From Hyphomicrobiales bacterium (lineage in GTDB: Bacteria > Pseudomonadota > Alphaproteobacteria > Rhizobiales > Rhizobiaceae): a stretch of DNA of 64,000 bases. Below are positions 38,489 through 48,242 of the stretch, in pieces. Made by a program: the position numbers and the translations under genes. The notes under the pieces were generated by a model. The model worked only from the letters and a program-made list of their open reading frames with translations. It was not told the origin of the DNA and searched no databases. The DNA is taken from positions 1 through 64,000 of the forward strand of contig JAAEOH010000118.1 of the NCBI GenBank assembly GCA_024244645.1, in the 5' to 3' direction. The stretch's first letter is position 1, and every line of letters starts with the position of its first letter.

Positions 38489-39481
38489 ATGACGGAAAAA
38501 TCCAGTCCGGACATCAGTTTTTTCTTTGAATCTCCGTCTCTCGATGCCGAAACGGTGGACATCGTCGTTACCGTCCCGACATTTCGGCGCCCCGAACAGC
38601 TTACAAAAACCCTTCAGTCGATCGCGGCTCAGGAATGCGACCGGACCGTCTGCGTCGTCATTATGGAAAACGACGGCGAGCAGATGCAGGGCGCCGCGGC
38701 CGCCAAGACCTTTTTGCGGGATAGCTCATTGCCCGGGCTTGTCATTGTTGCGCATCAACGGGGCAACTGCCACGCCTACAATGCCGGCTGGCGAACCGTG
38801 CGGGAATCATTTCCAAACTACAGTGCGATAGCGGTCATCGATGACGACGAGGAAGCCGATCCGCACTGGCTGCGCAATCTGTGCGAAACCGCAGATCATT
38901 TCAGCGTTGATTTTGTCGGCGCGCCGCAGGTGCCGGTCTTTGAAAGCGACCGTTCTAATAAGCTGGATGGCCACCCGGTCTTCGCACCGCCCTATGACTG
39001 CACCGGACGGGTGCCGATCCTGTATTCCTCCGGCAATGTGCTTATCGGACGGCAGGTTCTGGAATCAATGCCCATGCCCTATCTCGATCCGGCCTTCAAT
39101 TTTATCGGCGGTGGTGACAGTGATTTCTACAGCCGTGCCAACGAGCATGGCTTCCTGTTTGCCTGGTGCGCGACAGCGCCGGTGTTTGAGGCCATACCGG
39201 ATCGACGGACTTCGCACTCATGGCTGATTGCCCGCAGTCAGCGCGAAGGCGCGATTTCGGCGTTGATAGAAAACCGGCGCAAGCCCGGCACCGCGGGGCG
39301 GCTGGGGACGATCGCGAAATCACTGCTGATGCTTGCGGCGTCACCTGTTCGGGCGATCAAACTCGGACTGCGAAGCGGTTCCCCGGCAACCGGCAGCTAT
39401 TATGTCCATGTCGCCATCGGCCGCCTTCTGGCCGAATTCGGCCGGATCAACGAGCAGTACCGCAATCCGGAAGCCAATTAG
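38489..39481 (+). CDS. Family 2 glycosyltransferase
   Basis: DIVVTVPTFRRPEQLTKTLQSIAAQECDRTVCVVIMENDG; AVIDDDEEADPHWL. In-frame ORF opens at 38459. Confidence 0.9.
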   Translation: MTEKSSPDISFFFESPSLDAETVDIVVTVPTFRRPEQLTKTLQSIAAQECDRTVCVVIMENDGEQMQGAAAAKTFLRDSSLPGLVIVAHQRGNCHAYNAGWRTVRESFPNYSAIAVIDDDEEADPHWLRNLCETADHFSVDFVGAPQVPVFESDRSNKLDGHPVFAPPYDCTGRVPILYSSGNVLIGRQVLESMPMPYLDPAFNFIGGGDSDFYSRANEHGFLFAWCATAPVFEAIPDRRTSHSWLIARSQREGAISALIENRRKPGTAGRLGTIAKSLLMLAASPVRAIKLGLRSGSPATGSYYVHVAIGRLLAEFGRINEQYRNPEAN

Positions 39482-39493
39482 ATGTCTTACAGG

Positions 39494-40438
39494 TCAGGTA
39501 ATCGCGCGCAGATCCGGACCGGGTTGGGCTATCCATTCACCATCCGAAATCATCATGGCGATTTCGCTCATTAGGATTTCAACAACCGCGTTCGCGGCAC
39601 GGGTGTTCGACCGTTCCGACGGCAGCCCGAGAACGACGTCACGCCAAAGGCCGTCGGGCTCAATTGAGCGCGCTTCGAGCGCGCCCGACGACACTTCCTC
39701 CATGAGAGACGCGAGCGGCAGGAAGGCATGGCAGATACCGGACATCACCATGGACTTGGTTGCAAAATAGGAATCGACCTCATAGGCAATGGTCAAGGAC
39801 GTGCCGGCTTTTTTGGCGGCGTTTTCGATAAGGCGCCGCATCGCGTAACGACGACCGTGCAATACAAGCGGATGGTCCGCCACCTCATCAAGACCAATTT
39901 GGCCGCCGCTGGCCTCAAGAGACCCGGGAGGGCCGATAAAGACCAACTCCTCCTTGAGCAGTTCCTTGGAGCGAAGATGCAGGTCGCTGGCCGGTCCGTA
40001 TAAAAAGGAGATGTCCACTTCGCCACGCTACATCCATTCGATAATGTCGACGGAATAGCCCTCTCGGATACGAAGCGTGACCTGCGGCAGCTCGCGGGCC
40101 ACCCTGGAGACCAGCCGGGCGGCAATCACCATGGCAATGGTCGGCATCACGGCCAGGGCCACGTTGCCGCTGATCTCGGCATGGGTCGACTGAATGTCCT
40201 GCATGGTCGTTTCAAGCTGCCGCACCACGCCGGACACCCTGCGCAATAGCTCCGAGCCGGCTTCCGTCAACTCCATTCCCCTGATGTGCCGATCGAAAAG
40301 CGGTACACCAACATGATGTTCCAGCAGCTTGATCTGACGGGAAAGCGCCGGCTGGGCGATGCGCAACCGATCGGAAGCACGACTGAGCGATCCGCATTCC
40401 GCTACACAGATAAATGTCTTCAACTGCCGGAGATCCAA
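39494..40438 (-). pseudogene. LysR-family regulator interrupted by an in-frame amber codon
   Basis: MDLRQLKTFICVAECGSLSRASDRLRIAQPALSRQIKLLEHHVG...GYSVDIIEWM*RGEVDISFLYGPASDLHLRSKELLKEELVFIG; both halves in one frame, TAG at 40028-40030. Confidence 0.88.
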
Positions 40439-40545
40439 GGAACTTGTCTTCGCAATCCGTTATCGTTGCGAACAGACTATAGCAAAATTAAATACGGTGC
40501 ACGCTTTCGGTAGCCGGCTAATCATATCTACGGATTTGCGGTCGG

Positions 40546-40889
40546 TTTATGGCGCCATGGCGGGCGTCGGCGGCACCTATCTTTCCATCGCCTATACGCC
40601 TCTGTGGGTCGAGGACATGACCGCCGGCCGCGGCTGGATCTCGCTGGCGCTGGTGGTGTTTGCCACCTGGCGTCCGGCCCGGGTCATTTTTGGTGCCTGG
40701 CTTTTAGGCGGCATGACGATCATGCAGCTGCAGGGTCAGGCGCTTGGTGCCGGCGTTCCCTCGGAAGTGCTGTCGTCACTGCCCTATGTGGCGAAAATCG
40801 TGGTGCTGGTGATAATTTCGCAGAACCGCCAAATGCTGGTGCTCAATTTTCCGGCGTCGCTCGGAAAACCGTTCCGACCGGCCGGGTGA
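40546..40889 (+). pseudogene. C-terminal remnant of a sugar/nucleoside ABC transporter permease
   Basis: GAMAGVGGTYLSIAYTPLWVEDMTAGRGWISLALVVFATWRPARVIFGAWLLGGMTIMQLQGQALG: BmpC/RbsC-like permease C-terminus without its N-terminal TM segments. Confidence 0.75.
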
Positions 40890-40926
40890 CAATTGCTGGC
40901 CGAAATCTCGGTTCAGAGCCCCCAGT

Positions 40927-41664
40927 TCAGGCGTCTTCGAGGCGCCCTCCAAGGCGTTTGCTGGCATCGGCAAGCAGCCGTTCCATGACCTGTTCCGCGC
41001 GGGCACCGTCGCGGGCAGCGATCGCCTCGTAGACCTCGCGGTGGAAGGGAATGGAATCCGCGTTCTCTCGCGGATCTTTGTTGGTCAGCCGGATGCTGCT
41101 CAGCAATGCGGAGAAGATGATGCCTTCCATGGCCACAAGGAATTCATTCTGCGCGGCCCGCAATATGGAACGGTGGAACAGCGCATCGGCAATGACAAAA
41201 TCCTCTGCCGAACCCTTTTCAGCTTCCATGCGCTCGATTGCCATTTGGATCTGCGCCAGTTCCTCTTCCGTGGCGCGGTCTGCTGCCCAGCGCGCGGCCT
41301 TGGGCTCGAACATCAGCCTGATTTCCATCAGCTGGCGGAAAAAATCGCCATTGGGTGGTGCGGACTGGTACCACTCCAGAACGTCGTGATCGAGCAGGCC
41401 CCAACTGGTGCGCGACCGCACCCGCGTGCCGATACCGCGGCGCACCTCGAGCAATCCCTTGCCGACAAGGATCTTGACCGCGTCGCGAATGACCGACCGG
41501 CTGACCTTGTAGCGTTCCGCCAGCGCCCCTTCATCCTCAACAAGTTCTCCGGGAGCGTAGGTCTGTGAAACAATACGCCGCCCCATATCGCGCGCCACTT
41601 GTGTCGACAGGCTTGGCGCAAGGCCGGCCATCTGTTTCAAATCGTAGAAGATCAGTTCGCTCAT
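40927..41664 (-). CDS. GntR family (FadR/FCD) transcriptional regulator
   Basis: HTH PGELVEDEGALAERYKVSRSVIRDAVKILVGKGLLEVRRGIGTRV; C-terminal FCD domain. Confidence 0.92.
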   Translation of the reverse strand: MSELIFYDLKQMAGLAPSLSTQVARDMGRRIVSQTYAPGELVEDEGALAERYKVSRSVIRDAVKILVGKGLLEVRRGIGTRVRSRTSWGLLDHDVLEWYQSAPPNGDFFRQLMEIRLMFEPKAARWAADRATEEELAQIQMAIERMEAEKGSAEDFVIADALFHRSILRAAQNEFLVAMEGIIFSALLSSIRLTNKDPRENADSIPFHREVYEAIAARDGARAEQVMERLLADASKRLGGRLEDA

Positions 41665-41734
41665 AAAATGCTACCAAATTGTGTGTTCCAACGGGCCGGC
41701 TGGCGACATACAGATCTCTTGCACCCAATGCATA

Positions 41735-42076
41735 CTATGACCGGACGTGAAACAGGCTTTTCATGATCCAGTCTTTAAGTGCGTCGTCGTCATCTGCCAA
41801 GTCCGGCGGTAAAACCACATAGCCTTTCTTCACCGGAGCCTTGGGGAAATAGCGCAGTGGCGCTGCACCGGCCCTGATCAGCTCCGCGCAGTCCTTTTCC
41901 GGCAATTTCAAAGTAAGGCCGACCGGCGACAGCGACATGAAGATGTCGTCGTCGGCATAGGCAGCGGCACCGCTGAAGAAATGTCTGCAGGAGATTTCCG
42001 GCCCGTCCGCATCGCGCGTGAATATCCGGTTGATCAAATTCGCGAGTTGTGCGCGGTATGGTTCAGCCACCGTCAA
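41735..42076 (-). CDS. TfoX/Sxy N-terminal-domain family protein
   Basis: SCRHFFSGAAAYADDDIFMSLSPVGLTLKLPEKDCAELIRAGAAPLRYFPKAPVKKGYVVLP. Confidence 0.75.
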   Translation of the reverse strand: MTVAEPYRAQLANLINRIFTRDADGPEISCRHFFSGAAAYADDDIFMSLSPVGLTLKLPEKDCAELIRAGAAPLRYFPKAPVKKGYVVLPPDLADDDDALKDWIMKSLFHVRS

Positions 42077-42098
42077 TCATCAATGTGGCTCTCGTCAC

Positions 42099-43625
42099 CT
42101 ACATCACCGCGCCCATCTGCCAGGGCACGAATTCCTCTCCGCCAAAACCCAGATCCTCGCTCCTGGTGTGCTCACCTGAGGCAACACGAATGAAGGACTC
42201 GAATATCTCGCGCCCCTTTTCTTCGATGCTGATGCCTTGCGAGACGATGTCGCCGCAGTTGATGTCCATGTCCTCAGACATGCGTTCGTACATCTCGCTG
42301 TTGGTTGCAAGTTTGATGCAGGGCGTCGGCTTGTAGCCGGACACGGAGCCGCGGCCGGTGGTAAATACGATAATGTTGGAGCCGGAAGCCACCTGCCCCG
42401 TTACCGAACACGGGTCGTATCCGGGGCTGTCCATGAAAACGAAGCCCTTCTTGTCCACCGGCTCGGCGAATTTGTAGATCTCGGCCAGCGGTGCTGTGCC
42501 CCCCTTGGCCACCGCACCAAGCGACTTTTCCAATATAGTGGTGAGTCCGCCACGCTTGTTTCCGGGTGACGGGTTGTTGTTCATCTCGCCGCCATTGCGG
42601 GCGGTATATTCCTCCCACCATGTAATGCGGTCGATCAGTTTGCGGCCAACCTCGGAGGTCTGCGCCCGCCTGGTCAACAGGTGCTCGGCACCGTAAATTT
42701 CGGGTGTCTCGGAAAGGATCGTCGTGCCGCCATGGCGCACCAGGAGGTCGGACGCATATCCAAGCGCGGGATTGGCCGTGATGCCGGAATAACCGTCCGA
42801 ACCGCCACACTGCATGCCGACCATCAACTCCGACACGGGTGCAGGCTTGCGTGTTGCTTCATTGGCGATCGCGGCCATTTCACGCAGCTCTTTCAAACCC
42901 GCGTCGATGGTGCGCCGAGTGCCGCCGGTCTGCTGGATTGTCATATAGCGGAAATTGCCGTCGCTGCGGATCTTGCGATTGCCGACGAGATCCGGGATCT
43001 GCATGACTTCACAACCCAGACCGATGAGCAGGATTCCGGCGAAATTCGGATGCTGCGAGTAGCCGGAAAGCGTCCGAAACAATGTGGCATAGCCTTCATC
43101 ACGGCCAGACATGCCGCAGCCGGTGCCGTGCACAATCGGCACGATACCGTCGACATTGCCGAACTCGTCCACAAGACCCGTCCGTTTTGCTGCCTCGGCA
43201 ATAAACCTTGCAACCGAGCCGGAACAGTTCACCGTGGTGACAATGCCCAGATAATTGCGCGTGCCGACCCGACCGTCCTCGCGATGAAACCCCATGAAGG
43301 TCCGGGCGTCGGATATTGGCGGCAGCGGCGTGTTGTTCGAAGCAAATGCATAATCCTGCGTGTGTTCGCTCATGCCCAGATTGTGGACGTGGACATGCTC
43401 ACCCGGCACGATATCGGATTTCGCATACCCTATGATCTGGCCGTAACGCACCACATTGCTTCCCGCGGCAATGGGCGCGCTGGCGATCTTGTGCCCGTGC
43501 GCGACTTCAGACAGAAGTGGCACTGGCACGTTGGCGGGTGTCTCTCCCCTGGCGATGTCGCAGAGTGCAATCACAACATTGTCGGCATCGTTCAGGCGGA
43601 CGGTTTCAGGCATTGGACGGCTCAT
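42099..43625 (-). CDS. UxaA-family (altronate/galactarate-type) dehydratase
   Basis: GRVGTRNYLGIVTTVNCSG; PIVHGTGCGMSG; LMVGMQCGGSDGYSGITANPALG; FMDSPGYDPCSVTGQVASGSNIIVFTTGRGSVSG. Confidence 0.93.
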   Translation of the reverse strand: MSRPMPETVRLNDADNVVIALCDIARGETPANVPVPLLSEVAHGHKIASAPIAAGSNVVRYGQIIGYAKSDIVPGEHVHVHNLGMSEHTQDYAFASNNTPLPPISDARTFMGFHREDGRVGTRNYLGIVTTVNCSGSVARFIAEAAKRTGLVDEFGNVDGIVPIVHGTGCGMSGRDEGYATLFRTLSGYSQHPNFAGILLIGLGCEVMQIPDLVGNRKIRSDGNFRYMTIQQTGGTRRTIDAGLKELREMAAIANEATRKPAPVSELMVGMQCGGSDGYSGITANPALGYASDLLVRHGGTTILSETPEIYGAEHLLTRRAQTSEVGRKLIDRITWWEEYTARNGGEMNNNPSPGNKRGGLTTILEKSLGAVAKGGTAPLAEIYKFAEPVDKKGFVFMDSPGYDPCSVTGQVASGSNIIVFTTGRGSVSGYKPTPCIKLATNSEMYERMSEDMDINCGDIVSQGISIEEKGREIFESFIRVASGEHTRSEDLGFGGEEFVPWQMGAVM

Positions 43626-43706
43626 ACTGGTTGCGTCTCCGGACGGGAATTGCGTTGCGCATCTGGCTCTGCCTCATCTTAGGGCTTGACGCCACTGAAT
43701 TGTCAA

Positions 43707-43718
43707 CTAACATGTTAG
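43707..43718. promoter_or_regulatory. Palindrome CTAACATGTTAG, candidate GntR operator
   Basis: Perfect 12-bp palindrome in the divergent UxaA/GntR intergenic region, 22 bp before the regulator start. Confidence 0.55.
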
Positions 43719-43740
43719 CATTCTAGAAAGCGAAGTAAAG

Positions 43741-44454
43741 ATGGTTCAAGACGAAACCCGCGATCAAAAGAAAATGAGAAGCCTGGAAGGAATATCCGGC
43801 TCGCTGGCGAACCGGGTTTATCAATTCCTGAAAGACGCCATCATGTCGCTTGACTATGCGCCCGGAGACATTCTTCGCAAAAACGAGATCGCCGAAGACC
43901 TTGGCGTCTCACGTTCTCCGGTGTCGGAAGCATTTGCCAGGCTGGCCACCGAGGGCCTTGTCGAGATCGTGCCGCAATCGGGAACCTATGTGTCGCGGTT
44001 TTCCATGGAAGAGATCCACGAGGGCACATTCATACGCGCGGCACTGGAACTCGCCGCGATTGAAATAATCGCCGTCGAAAGAACGGAAAAACAACTCACG
44101 CAGCTCAACCGCAACCTGCGCCTCCAGGAGCTTTTGCTGCAAGACGGCGATATTCCCGGCTTCTATCAGGCAGATGAGGAAATGCATGCGCTGATCATCT
44201 CGTTTACCGGTTACAAACGGCTGGCGGGGCTGGCTGAAACCACCTGGCTGCAGGTCAACCGGGCCCGACGGTTGATCCTGCCCTCGCCCGGACGCGTGCA
44301 TGAGACACTCAAGGAACATGCGGCCATCATTGATACCATACGCGACGGCGATCCAAAGGCCGCGCGCGAGGCGACCGCGAAACATCTTGGACAGCTCATC
44401 CGGTGGCTGGAGCCGCTGGAACGTGAACGACCGGAACTCTTCAACAACGCATAA
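43741..44454 (+). CDS. GntR family (FCD) transcriptional regulator
   Basis: YAPGDILRKNEIAEDLGVSRSPVSEAFARLATEGLVEIVPQSGTYVSRF. Confidence 0.93.
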   Translation: MVQDETRDQKKMRSLEGISGSLANRVYQFLKDAIMSLDYAPGDILRKNEIAEDLGVSRSPVSEAFARLATEGLVEIVPQSGTYVSRFSMEEIHEGTFIRAALELAAIEIIAVERTEKQLTQLNRNLRLQELLLQDGDIPGFYQADEEMHALIISFTGYKRLAGLAETTWLQVNRARRLILPSPGRVHETLKEHAAIIDTIRDGDPKAAREATAKHLGQLIRWLEPLERERPELFNNA

Positions 44455-44477
44455 CTGTGCCAATCAGGGAGGAAAAA

Positions 44478-45965
44478 ATGGCAAAACGAACAAATGAACG
44501 AAAACTGGGAGCATTGCTCCTTGCGGGAGCCGCATCGCTGGCGATCTCCGCATCGGCCGCCAGCGCCGGGGAATTTGATGGCGTCACCGTCAATGTGATG
44601 ACCTTCACCGGCCCGCAGATTGCAGAACCGCTGCAGCGCCGCGCACCCGATTTCGAAAAGGCCACCGGCGCCAAGGTGAATATCATTACGGTTCCCTTCT
44701 CGGATCTTTATTCGAAACTGCTGACGGACTGGGCGACCGGAACGAACTCGATCGATGCCGCGGTCTTTGCACCGCAGTGGGCCGTGGACTATGTGGGTCC
44801 GGGCTTTCTTGAAAATCTGACCGAGCGAGCGGCGGCCGACGGCGATCTGATGGCCGACGATATCGCCCCGTTTTTCCGCGAGTTTTCGCAGAAATATGGC
44901 GGCGACACCTACATGCTGACGCTCGATGGCGACTTTCACATGGCCTATTACCGTTCCGACATCTTCAAGGAAAACGGCATCCCCGCCCCGGAAACCTGGG
45001 ACGACTATATCGTTGCAGCCAAGGCACTGCACGGCAAGGATCTGAATGGCGACGGTTCGCCGGACTACGGATCCTGCATCTCCAAGAAACGCGGTGCGCA
45101 GGCCTATTGGGCGATCTACTCGATTGCAGCATCGTTCCTGCAGTCGCAGGGCACCTCTCAGGGCGCATTCTTCGACACAGAAACCATGGCACCGCTGGTC
45201 AACAACCCGGCCTTCGGTGCAGCGCTGGATGTCTACACCGATACAACAGCCTTCGGCCCGCCGGACGAGATCAATCTCGATGTCGGCGATACGCGTGGCC
45301 TGTTCACATCGGGCCGATGCGCGCTGACCGTCGACTGGGGTGATATCGGCACTCTGGCGATCGATCCGGAGAATTCCAGTGTCGCCGACAAGGTCGGCTC
45401 GATCATGCTGCCGGGCTCCAAGAAGGTCCTTGACCGGTCGTCGGGAGAACTCGTCGACTGTGACGCCAACTCCTGCCCGCATGCGATCAACGGTGTAAAC
45501 CGGGCGCCCTTTGCCGCCTTCGGTGGCTGGTCAGGTGGTATCAATGCAAAGGCCGACGACAAAGTGAAAGACGCGGCCTATGCGTTCTTCTCCCATATGT
45601 CGCAGCCGGCACAGTCGAATGCCGATGTGACCGTCGGCAAAACCGGCTTCAACCCCTATCGCCTGTCGCAGTTCGCTGACACCAAGCTTTGGGAAGAGGC
45701 CGGCATGAGCAAGGCGGCGGCGGAAGACTATCTGGGCGCCATCCAGGACAGTCTCAACAGCCCCAACATGGTGCTTGATCTGCGCATTCCGCAGAACCAG
45801 GCCTACCAGCAGGTGGTACTCGACAACGCCATTGCCCGCCTGCTGGCCGGCGAACTCGACAAGGCGGGAACGATCGCTGCCATCGAGGAAGGCTGGAACG
45901 AGCTGAATGAGGAAAACGGCGTCGAGGACCAGCTGAAGGTCTACCGTTCAACGCTCGGCCTCTGA
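44478..45965 (+). CDS. Sugar ABC transporter substrate-binding protein
   Basis: Signal peptide; VNVMTFTGPQIAEPLQRRAPDFEKATGAKVNIITVPFSDLYSKLLTDWATG; SD GGGAGG. Confidence 0.92.
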   Translation: MAKRTNERKLGALLLAGAASLAISASAASAGEFDGVTVNVMTFTGPQIAEPLQRRAPDFEKATGAKVNIITVPFSDLYSKLLTDWATGTNSIDAAVFAPQWAVDYVGPGFLENLTERAAADGDLMADDIAPFFREFSQKYGGDTYMLTLDGDFHMAYYRSDIFKENGIPAPETWDDYIVAAKALHGKDLNGDGSPDYGSCISKKRGAQAYWAIYSIAASFLQSQGTSQGAFFDTETMAPLVNNPAFGAALDVYTDTTAFGPPDEINLDVGDTRGLFTSGRCALTVDWGDIGTLAIDPENSSVADKVGSIMLPGSKKVLDRSSGELVDCDANSCPHAINGVNRAPFAAFGGWSGGINAKADDKVKDAAYAFFSHMSQPAQSNADVTVGKTGFNPYRLSQFADTKLWEEAGMSKAAAEDYLGAIQDSLNSPNMVLDLRIPQNQAYQQVVLDNAIARLLAGELDKAGTIAAIEEGWNELNEENGVEDQLKVYRSTLGL

Positions 45966-46044
45966 TTTTGCTAGAATGAACAACCCGCGTCGCCCACACC
46001 AGGCGGCGCGGGGATTGGAACACGCCCATGAAAGCGGCTGATCG

Positions 46045-47193
46045 ATGCCCCAGACACAAACCGCTGCGATTTCCCGGACTGAACCCGCTCCGCCTAAATT
46101 CGGATTGGCGGAGTGGATCGACCAGCAAACGGGCAAGCTCTTTGTTCTGCCGGCTGTTATTATTCTTCTCGCCTTTGCCATCTTTCCACTGCTGATTTCA
46201 GCCTATCTTTCACTGATCAAATTCAAGCTGGCCACCGGAGGTTTCAGCCTGAATTATGTGGGACTGCGCAATTTCAAGAAGCTGTTCTACGGATCGCAGC
46301 AATATCACCTGCTCGGCACGTTCGATGCTTTTGGTATCTTCGAATGGACGGTCTTTGCGGCGGCGCTGGCGCTCGTTGCCTACTGGTTCTTTCGGTTTTT
46401 CACCGGCGGGTATTTCAACATTCCGGGCTTTATCGGCCGACTGATCACCGCAAGCCTTTTTATCGCGCTCCTGTGGCTGACACTGGCAACCGTTTTCGGC
46501 GGCCACCCGGGCTCGCTCGTTGTAACGCTGTTTTACGTCACCGTCGGCGTCAGCCTGCAGTTTGGCATCGGCCTTGGTCTTGCGCTTTTATGCGGACAGG
46601 CCATACGCGGACGCAATGCGTTCCGTATCATCTTCTTCATTCCGCTGATGGTGACGCCGGTCGGCATTGCCTACATGTTCCGCATGCTTGCCGACATGCA
46701 GCGCGGACCGCTGGCCAATATCTGGCAATGGTTCGGGCTTGGCGAGTTTTCCTGGGCAGCCGATCCGTGGAGCGCCCGCATGGTGGTTCTGACCGGTGAT
46801 ACGTGGCAGTGGGTGCCGTTCATGTTCATCGTGCTTCTGGCGGCTGTTGAAAACATGCCGCGCGACCAGTTGGAAGCCGCAAAAATAGATGGCGCCGGAA
46901 GCTGGCAGATTTTCCGCGATATCACATGGCCATCAATCGCGCCGGTTGCGGCGACCATCGTGCTGATCCGGCTGATCGAAGCCTTCAAGATCATCGACCT
47001 GCCGAACGTCCTGACCAATGGCGGCCCGGGCATCGCGACAGAATCGCTGACACTGCACTCCTTCATTGCCTGGCGCACCCAGGATCTCGGCGGATCCGCA
47101 GCAGTCGGCTATACATTGCTGTTCGTGTCGACAGTGACCTGCGTCTCGTTCTTCAACTTCATCGGTCAGAAGACCAGAAAGACCGAAGCATGA
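46045..47193 (+). CDS. Sugar ABC transporter permease (MalF/UgpA-type)
   Basis: EAA loop ENMPRDQLEAAKIDGAGSWQIFRDITWPSIAP. Confidence 0.93.
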   Translation: MPQTQTAAISRTEPAPPKFGLAEWIDQQTGKLFVLPAVIILLAFAIFPLLISAYLSLIKFKLATGGFSLNYVGLRNFKKLFYGSQQYHLLGTFDAFGIFEWTVFAAALALVAYWFFRFFTGGYFNIPGFIGRLITASLFIALLWLTLATVFGGHPGSLVVTLFYVTVGVSLQFGIGLGLALLCGQAIRGRNAFRIIFFIPLMVTPVGIAYMFRMLADMQRGPLANIWQWFGLGEFSWAADPWSARMVVLTGDTWQWVPFMFIVLLAAVENMPRDQLEAAKIDGAGSWQIFRDITWPSIAPVAATIVLIRLIEAFKIIDLPNVLTNGGPGIATESLTLHSFIAWRTQDLGGSAAVGYTLLFVSTVTCVSFFNFIGQKTRKTEA

Positions 47194-48236
47194 GGGACCG
47201 CAGCCTCTTCCAGCGCATGTTCGAACCGCCGAGCCTCACCGAAATGGCGCCGGCATCGCGGCTGCTTACCTATGCGATCCTTATTTTGTGGGCGATTGTG
47301 GTCCTGTTTCCGCTCTACTGGGTGTTCATCACATCGTTCAAACTACCGTTTCAGGTCAATGACGGGCCGGATTTCATTCCATTTGTCGATTATCAGCCAT
47401 CCGGTCATGCATGGCGCTACATATTCGTCGAACTCGGCAACGACACGCTGCGGCCCTATATGAACTCGGTCATCATTGCGCTGACATCGACGGTGCTTGC
47501 CGTCACCATCGGCTCGCTTGCCGCCTATGCGCTGGTGCGCATCCAGTACAATGTCAAGATCGGCACGGTTGCGGGTTTCATCGTGCTGCTCACCGCAACT
47601 GTCTTTGCAATCACGCGGTTCGGAACGCCCTGGCACATCACGGCAGTGATTGCGCTCGCTCTGTTCTTCTTTTTCGCGACATCCTTCGGGCGGCATTTCA
47701 AACGTTCGCTCGGCAACAACGATATCCTGTTCTGGATCATCTCCAACCGGATCCTGCCGCCGGTGGTGGCCGTGCTGCCCATCTATCTGATGTTCCAGCG
47801 TGTCGGCCTGCTCGACACACATGTCGCCATGATCGCCACCTATATGGCGGTCAACCTGCCCATCGTCGTGTGGCTGATGCGCGATTTTTTCGCCGGTATT
47901 CCGATCGATCTCGAAGAAAGCGCCGAAATCGACGGCGCCTCGCGCATCCGCATCTTTGCCACCATCGTGCTGCCGCTCGCCCGCCCCGGCCTTGCCGCAA
48001 CTTTCCTTCTGGTGCTGATTCTTGCCTGGAACGAATATCTGCTGGCGCTGTTCATCTCGACGGCGGATGCGCAGACAATGCCGTTGCTGGTCGCGGCGCA
48101 GAACGCCACGCGCGGACCGCAGTGGTGGTACATGTCCGTCCTCATCGTCATCATGATCGCGCCGATCATCCTGATGACCATCCTGTTGCAAAAACACATC
48201 GCCCGCGGCCTCATGGTCGGCGCGGTCAAAGGGTAG
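47190..48236 (+). CDS. Sugar ABC transporter permease (MalG/UgpE-type)
   Basis: LFPLYWVFITSFK; FFAGIPIDLEESAEIDGASRIRIFATIVLPLARPGLAA; ATGA overlap with the upstream gene. Confidence 0.93.
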   Translation: MRDRSLFQRMFEPPSLTEMAPASRLLTYAILILWAIVVLFPLYWVFITSFKLPFQVNDGPDFIPFVDYQPSGHAWRYIFVELGNDTLRPYMNSVIIALTSTVLAVTIGSLAAYALVRIQYNVKIGTVAGFIVLLTATVFAITRFGTPWHITAVIALALFFFFATSFGRHFKRSLGNNDILFWIISNRILPPVVAVLPIYLMFQRVGLLDTHVAMIATYMAVNLPIVVWLMRDFFAGIPIDLEESAEIDGASRIRIFATIVLPLARPGLAATFLLVLILAWNEYLLALFISTADAQTMPLLVAAQNATRGPQWWYMSVLIVIMIAPIILMTILLQKHIARGLMVGAVKG

Positions 48237-48242
48237 GCCGTC

